The notes under the pieces: generated by a model
The model's input: only the letters and a program-made list of their open reading frames with translations
What the model was told of the DNA's origin: nothing
Databases searched by the model: none
DNA from: an uncultured Oscillospiraceae bacterium
GTDB taxonomy: Bacteria > Bacillota > Clostridia > Oscillospirales > Ruminococcaceae
Reading direction: 5' to 3'
Length of the DNA stretch: 64,000 bases
NCBI GenBank assembly: GCA_934462925.1
Contig: CAKSIT010000006.1
Span: 97,665 to 161,664 of the forward strand
Translations under genes and position numbers: made by a program
Shown here: one piece after another, positions 59,804 through 64,000 of the stretch
Layout: each line of letters starts with the position of its first letter
How positions within the stretch are numbered: position 1 is the first letter of the stretch

Positions 59804-60346
59804 ATGGGATTTTTAGACGACGTTATCAACACTACCAAGAGCGTTGCTGCTACAGCGGGCAAAAAAACCGATGAAGCGGTACAGTACTCCAAGCTCAAGA
59901 TAAAGACCGCGCAGCTCAACAGCGACATCAAGAACAAGTTTGAGAAGCTCGGCGCGCTTATTTACCAGATGGCAAAGACCGACGAAAAGGGCAACGAGGA
60001 GTTCGACCTGCTCATAGGCGAGATAGACGACTGCTATATGCTGCTCGACGATATCGAAGCGAAGCTCAACGAGCTTAAGAAGGAAGTAGTATGCCCCGGC
60101 TGCGGCGCTAAGACCAAGAACGACAACGCGTTCTGCCCCAAGTGCGGCGCTAAGCTGCCCGTAAAGGAGCAGCCCGCGGAAGCTGCAGAAGCTCCCGCCG
60201 CACAGGACGCTCCTGCCGCACAGGACGCTCCTGCCGCACAGGACGCTCCTGCCGCACAGGACGCTCCTGCCGCACAGGACGCTCCTGCCGAGGAAAAGGC
60301 ACAGGACATTCCCGCTGTTGAGCCTGAGAAGAAGGACGAGCAATAA
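59804..60346 (+). CDS. Zinc-ribbon protein with tandem AAQDAP repeats
   Basis: 180 residues. The N-terminal ~90 residues form a helical coiled-coil-like region (SDIKNKFEKLGALIYQMAKT, DDCYMLLDDIEAKLNELKKE). A zinc ribbon follows: CPGC ... CPKC (VVCPGCGAKTKNDNAFCPKC, about residues 95-115). The C-terminus has five in-frame copies of an 18-bp unit encoding AAQDAP (60198-60290), then an acidic tail. The role is unknown; similar coil plus ribbon proteins are common in clostridia. AAAGGAGTTTTTATC precedes the ATG. galT starts 22 bp after its stop, so they may be cotranscribed. Confidence 0.85.
   Translation: MGFLDDVINTTKSVAATAGKKTDEAVQYSKLKIKTAQLNSDIKNKFEKLGALIYQMAKTDEKGNEEFDLLIGEIDDCYMLLDDIEAKLNELKKEVVCPGCGAKTKNDNAFCPKCGAKLPVKEQPAEAAEAPAAQDAPAAQDAPAAQDAPAAQDAPAAQDAPAEEKAQDIPAVEPEKKDEQ
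60198..60290 (+). repeat. Tandem 18-bp repeat inside the zinc-ribbon gene
   Basis: Five near-perfect units of GCCGCACAGGACGCTCCT in phase with the reading frame; the first and last units vary slightly. Prone to copy-number change. Confidence 0.9.
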
Positions 60347-60368
60347 ACCGAAAGGACAATAAGGAAAA

Positions 60369-61346
60369 ATGGCTGAACTGAGATGGAATCCTCTCATTGA
60401 CGACTGGGTGATGATAGCCTCGCACAGGCAGAATCGCCCGCAGATGCCCAAGGACTGGTGTCCGTTCTGCCCGAGCGGCGGGCGCGTACCCGATTACGAG
60501 GTAATGGAGTACGACAACGATTTCCCCGCGCTTTCGCAGAATCCGCCGCCTATGGACGATGTGGCGAACGACTTTTTCAAAACCGCGCCGTCCTACGGCA
60601 AGTGCGAGGTTATCCTGTACTCTCCCGAGCATACCAAGACCCTTAAGGAGCTGCCGCTTACCCATGTAAAAAAGCTGGTGAACCTCTGGTGCGAGCGCTT
60701 TGAGGTCCTGCGCGCGGACGAGAAGATAAAGTTCGTGTTTATCTTCGAGAACAGGGGCGACGTCGTTGGCGTTACCATGCCGCACCCGCACGGGCAGATA
60801 TACGGCTACAGCTTTATTCCCAAGAAGATAGAGCTTGAGGACAAGGCGTTCCGTGCGAGCATTGAGGAGAAGCACAAATGTCTTTGCTGCGATATGCTGG
60901 AGCATGAAGCAGCGGACGGCAGGCGCGTTATCTTCGAGAACGACAGCTTTACGGTGTTCCTCCCGTTCTTCTGCGAGTACCCCTACGGTATCTACATCAT
61001 GGCAAAGCGCCACGTTCAGTACATAAGCGAGCTTGACGAGAAGGAGCGCGGCGACCTCGCGGATATCGTTAAGAAGTGCGCGGGTACGCTCGACAGTCTG
61101 TTCGGCTACAATTTCCCGTATATGATGTGTATGTACAACGCCCCTGTAAACAGCGGCGACGTATCGCACCACCATTTCCACATAGCGTTCTACCCGCCCA
61201 TGAGGAGCGCGGAGAAGCAGAAGTTCAACGCTTCGAGCGAAACAGGCGCATGGGCGCACTGCAACCCCACCGCGCCCGAGGCTACCTCCGAGGAGCTTCG
61301 CGCGGCGTACGCACGCTTTATGGAGAGCGACAACAGCAAGACCTGA
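60369..61346 (+). CDS. galT: Galactose-1-phosphate uridylyltransferase
   Basis: Exchanges UMP between UDP-glucose and galactose 1-phosphate in the Leloir pathway. 325 residues. N-terminal LRWNPLIDDWVMIASHRQNR then CPFCPSGG (zinc-binding Cys pair); active site HPHGQIYGY (about residue 139) with the nucleophilic His; C-terminal VSHHHFHIAFYPPMRS. All hallmarks of GalT are present. AAAGGACAATAAGG precedes the ATG. galK lies 12 kb away on the other strand. Confidence 0.95.
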   Translation: MAELRWNPLIDDWVMIASHRQNRPQMPKDWCPFCPSGGRVPDYEVMEYDNDFPALSQNPPPMDDVANDFFKTAPSYGKCEVILYSPEHTKTLKELPLTHVKKLVNLWCERFEVLRADEKIKFVFIFENRGDVVGVTMPHPHGQIYGYSFIPKKIELEDKAFRASIEEKHKCLCCDMLEHEAADGRRVIFENDSFTVFLPFFCEYPYGIYIMAKRHVQYISELDEKERGDLADIVKKCAGTLDSLFGYNFPYMMCMYNAPVNSGDVSHHHFHIAFYPPMRSAEKQKFNASSETGAWAHCNPTAPEATSEELRAAYARFMESDNSKT

Positions 61347-61368
61347 CGCAAATACAAAAATACAACCA

Positions 61369-61407
61369 AACCGCCGCATGACAGGCTACTGTCATGCGGC
61401 GGTTTTT
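61369..61407 (+). terminator. Terminator after galT
   Basis: AACCGCCGCATGACA/TGTCATGCGGCGGTT stem of 15 bp with a short loop, followed by five T. Confidence 0.9.
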
Positions 61408-61411
61408 GTTT

Positions 61412-62491
61412 TTAAGCTTGCGGGGTTACGGGTTGGAGCTTTGCGGTTTCGGGCAGTACGACAAACCGCTTTGCAGAGCCGTCCATGTCCGTTAGCTCAA
61501 ACGCGTTTTCCTCGGGGTAGGCACGCAGCTCGCTCCCGTCGGGAATATCGGGGATATAGAACCCGTCCTCTATAAGCTGCATTTTTTCGCTGTCAAAGTA
61601 TATAAGCGAAAGCGACTGCTTTGGAACGTCGGCTTCGTTCTGTGGATAGGGGACTCTTACTGCGGCAATGCCAAAGTTGGGATATTCCAGCACCTCGAAC
61701 TCAAATGGTTTGGCAATGGACGACAGATTGTCGTAGTTGCCGCCGCCCATATACACAGGATTCATTACGGTGCAGCTGAGCTTTTTGTTATCGCCGCTGA
61801 AAAGCTCCACTTGGTTGACGCTGGATATCACTAGCCCTTTGTCGGAGCGGTTGTATATCGTGTACGAGAAGCTTACCTTGCCGAGCGCGGTATCCTGCAC
61901 GATAACGACAGGTTCTTCAATGTAGTCCGCGTTTCTCAGGCGGAACGGGTATGCACCGCCGTACTTGTCGTATGCAACCCTGAACCTGTGCGTTTCGCCC
62001 CTCTCGTCCGTAAAGCAAAAGCAGTTGTCGTCAGGGTCGGCTGTAAGCTCGTTTTCGGCGGGAATGCTGAAAGGCATATACAGTTCTTGCAAGGTGCTTT
62101 CGGTAAAGTAGTAGAGCGACAGGCTGTCGGCGGCGTCCTTTCGGGGGCTTCTGAGCGCGGCTATGTTCCAGCCGTCAAGCTCAACGAGTTCAAGGCGCGG
62201 CGCGCCGTACTCGTCGGAAGCGCCATATGTATCAAGCGTATACTTGATTTTGTCTGCCGTCACCTCAAGAGCGTCGGGGGAGCGTTCTTCGGTTTCACCC
62301 GTGCTGTAAATCAGCTTTGCGCTGCAATTTCTGCCCTCAGCTGTAACTGTGGCAGTACCGCTCTCGGGGGCTTCTTCGCTTTGCGGGGTCTGCGTTTCGT
62401 TTGTCTGCGGGGGCGCTTCTGTTTGCGCGGGGATGCAGCCCGCGGACAGGCAGGCGGCTGTAAGAGCAAGGATTAAGAGAGTTTTTGTCAT
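61412..62491 (-). CDS. Lipoprotein of unknown function
   Basis: 359 residues. The lipoprotein signal ends LSAGC with Cys19. A Pro/Gln/Glu/Thr linker (about 20-50) is followed by two related beta-rich halves (compare LELVELDGWNIAALRSPRKD with FEVLEYPNFGIAAVRVPYPQ, and LSLYYFTESTLQELYMPFSI with LSLIYFDSEKMQLIEDGFYI), indicating an internal duplication. No known domain recognised. Start ATG 62491 has GAAGGTAAG upstream. It follows the papain-like gene on the same strand 15 bp later. Confidence 0.82.
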   Translation of the reverse strand: MTKTLLILALTAACLSAGCIPAQTEAPPQTNETQTPQSEEAPESGTATVTAEGRNCSAKLIYSTGETEERSPDALEVTADKIKYTLDTYGASDEYGAPRLELVELDGWNIAALRSPRKDAADSLSLYYFTESTLQELYMPFSIPAENELTADPDDNCFCFTDERGETHRFRVAYDKYGGAYPFRLRNADYIEEPVVIVQDTALGKVSFSYTIYNRSDKGLVISSVNQVELFSGDNKKLSCTVMNPVYMGGGNYDNLSSIAKPFEFEVLEYPNFGIAAVRVPYPQNEADVPKQSLSLIYFDSEKMQLIEDGFYIPDIPDGSELRAYPEENAFELTDMDGSAKRFVVLPETAKLQPVTPQA

Positions 62492-62506
62492 GGCTCTTAC
62501 CTTCAA

Positions 62507-63445
62507 TTATGCGGCCCATTCGGGATGCATTGTGTCTAGAATAACCCAGGAGTCAACACCATATCCTACGCCGATTGCATCAATAAAATCATCAATGTTG
62601 ACTGTATGTACTCCACCATAAGAAGAGTCTTTGCCTCCCATTATATTGTCATTGAAAGGGTCAACAATTGTAATAGTGTTATTTCTTCTGTTTATTTGTG
62701 ATACTGTAACCCAATGAACATAGTTATTATTATAATATCCTAAATCTATTGTCCTGTTTATTTGTATGACGGGACAATAGCCATTTATGAAACTGTTTTC
62801 CATATCGTTTATGACATAATCTACAGAAATAGTTGTGACAGGAATAGCTTCATATATTCCTGATTTGAAATGATTCATAATATTGCGAACCTCATAAGCT
62901 TGTGCGCCTTGTGTGCCATTTTCATTGTATTCAACATATTTGGCAAGCTGAGTTTGCTTAGATGCACTTTTGTTGCTGTCTGTATTTGCGAGATAATTGT
63001 TGCCAATCGCCGCTTGAAGAGAAGCCGCAATTCCGCAATTGACCGTTGTTGATTGAGCGACATACGGGACAGTATAATCTGCGTAAAATAATCCGTTGTA
63101 GCTTGCGCCTTGTGTAGAAACCTCCGAATGACGTACAAGGTTATTTAATCCGCTTTGCATAAGGCCGTAAGCTATATTCGGGTCGCGCTCATAAGCAGAG
63201 ATATAACTGGGCATATTTTCAATTATATCAACTGTTTCTAGGATTTCGTTGCGCATATTGGGGTAATCGTTCAAATAATGATTGACCATTTCTTGGACTT
63301 GAGCAGGAAAGATGCATGATTCATTTGTGCGCTCCATACATATTTCGTCAGCATATGACGCTGTTGAACCTATCAATGCGAGCGACAAGAATAAAGAAAT
63401 TACTGCCTTTTTTATAAAGCGAAAGTTAATTGTAATTGTGTCCAT
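62507..63445 (-). CDS. Secreted papain-like (C39-like) protein
   Basis: 312 residues. A signal peptide (FIKKAVISLFLSLALIGSTA, cleavage near SYA) leads to a ~90-residue helical part and a papain-like fold: Cys in STTVNCGIAASLQAAIG (near residue 136), His in NNYVHWVTVSQI and Asp/Asn in TITIVDPFNDN, consistent with C39-like peptidases. Codon and base use are clearly AT-richer than in neighbours, and the gene follows an AT-rich promoter region, suggesting recent acquisition. Start ATG 63445 follows ATGGAGGTTTCT; an in-frame start at 63502 lacks an RBS. Confidence 0.85.
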   Translation of the reverse strand: MDTITINFRFIKKAVISLFLSLALIGSTASYADEICMERTNESCIFPAQVQEMVNHYLNDYPNMRNEILETVDIIENMPSYISAYERDPNIAYGLMQSGLNNLVRHSEVSTQGASYNGLFYADYTVPYVAQSTTVNCGIAASLQAAIGNNYLANTDSNKSASKQTQLAKYVEYNENGTQGAQAYEVRNIMNHFKSGIYEAIPVTTISVDYVINDMENSFINGYCPVIQINRTIDLGYYNNNYVHWVTVSQINRRNNTITIVDPFNDNIMGGKDSSYGGVHTVNIDDFIDAIGVGYGVDSWVILDTMHPEWAA

Positions 63446-63585
63446 AGAAACCTCCATAGCTAATTCAAAAATGTGGCTTAGTGTTTGTATACGTCTATAC
63501 AAATACTAAGTGTGTTTATGCGCTCCGAAGCGTAGAATCATCTTGAAACTTTATTTGATTAAGCTCTCAATTGATTCTTAAGCTT

Positions 63586-63614
63586 ATAATAGCATAGCTA
63601 TGACAGTTTGTCAA
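63586..63614 (-). promoter_or_regulatory. Promoter of the papain-like gene
   Basis: Minus strand TTGACA (63614-63609), 17-bp spacer, TATTAT (63591-63586), about 140 bp upstream of the start. The long AT-rich leader contains no recognised riboswitch. Confidence 0.7.
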
Positions 63615-63751
63615 TGATAATGAGAAAATTCGGCGAATGTCACAATTACAATGTGCCAAATTTGTTTATGTTTTACCATGTGTCCTTTGTTGTGGCAATT
63701 ATTCTTGACTGCGAAATCTAAAAGTCCTGTCTTGTCATTACATCAACCCCC

Positions 63752-63943
63752 TCAACTCTTTAGGCTGCTTAATCTCCTCTGCCTTTCAATCATTCTCATT
63801 ACCCGCGGTCTGTTATAGCGCTGCATTATAACAAACATACAATCCACGCAGGCGGCTAAAACCGAGGTGATAAAAAACACCCAGAACGTCCCCCATATTA
63901 ACGCAGCTAATACAGGCGCAAAGCTTAAGGCAACACCGCACAA
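63752..63943 (-). CDS. Possible small membrane protein (63 aa)
   Basis: A short ORF with one hydrophobic segment (LIWGTFWVFFITSVLAACVD) and a basic C-terminus (YNRPRVMRMIERQRRLSSLK). The only start is a TTG directly after a stop codon and no convincing RBS is seen, so it may be a gene fragment. Unknown function. Confidence 0.3.
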   Translation of the reverse strand: MCGVALSFAPVLAALIWGTFWVFFITSVLAACVDCMFVIMQRYNRPRVMRMIERQRRLSSLKS

Positions 63944-64000
63944 TTAGCGGCTAACGCCTTTTCTAAGCGACGCCTATGGCTTACGCGGCGCTTGCTTGCA

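Overview
The window is about 64 kb of a moderately GC-rich Firmicutes chromosome. Gene order and families (FlbD, FliY with CheC-like domains, CheC/CheD, a SigD/WhiG-type sigma factor, FtsX-type ABC exporters, GyrI-fused AraC, rubrerythrin, AGCS symporter, orphan secreted repeat proteins) point to a motile anaerobic clostridium, probably from the Oscillospirales/Ruminococcaceae. That placement is an inference from gene content; no rRNA gene is present.

Layout. 1-18185 (+): one flagellar/chemotaxis cluster, in order fliK (3' part), flgD, a TIGR02530-type flagellar operon gene, flgE, flbD, motA, motB, fliM, fliY, cheY, fliO, fliP, fliQ, fliR, flhB, flhA, sigD, two flgG-family rod/hook-basal-body genes, cheC and cheD. 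fliL, flhF, flhG, cheA, cheW and cheB, which commonly sit in such clusters, are absent here. 18272-19312: five tRNA genes (Leu, Gly, Arg, His, Gln). 19313-27852: a decayed aldo/keto reductase, an FtsX-type ABC exporter operon, a 60-aa orphan gene, an AraC-GyrI regulator, an AGCS sodium:amino-acid symporter and an EIIA-like protein without catalytic histidines. 28008-33078: an ECF sigma factor with a giant membrane anti-sigma-like partner, and a secreted transglutaminase-like protein. 33172-39057: an agmatine-to-putrescine operon (aguA, HAD, Nudix, aguB), a TetR regulator, a lipoprotein and a rubrerythrin. 39410-43290: a secreted protein and its broken paralogue, with a FakA-middle-domain-like protein and an XRE regulator between them. 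43325-49557: nadC, nadB, hflX, galK and an ftsW/rodA-family gene. 49789-57646: a degenerate GGDEF/EAL protein, a second sigma/anti-sigma pair and a GntR-controlled ABC transporter operon. 58170-63943: an orphan BrxD-like (DUF2791) ATPase, a zinc-ribbon protein, galT, a lipoprotein and an AT-rich papain-like secreted protein.

The most unusual content is non-coding. Family 1 is a core of about 188 bp that folds into four stem-loops. Three full copies (19319-19549, 25325-25562, 42089-42343) are each flanked by two identical copies of a palindromic hairpin, and the hairpin differs from site to site (21, 25 or 33 bp). At the first site it is clearly the rho-independent terminator of a tRNA gene. 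The stems of the core differ between copies by compensatory changes. A truncated fourth copy lies at 59482-59624. Family 2 is a MITE-like element with terminal inverted repeats and 4-bp target duplications (TTAT at 39241-39399, AGCA at 57916-58145); one copy lies in the leader of the BrxD-like gene and carries an extra hairpin in its loop. The two paralogous secreted-protein loci share a terminator hairpin that is unoccupied next to one gene and split by a family 1 core next to the other, giving a natural empty/filled comparison.

All calls come from reading the sequence; no database search or folding program was run.
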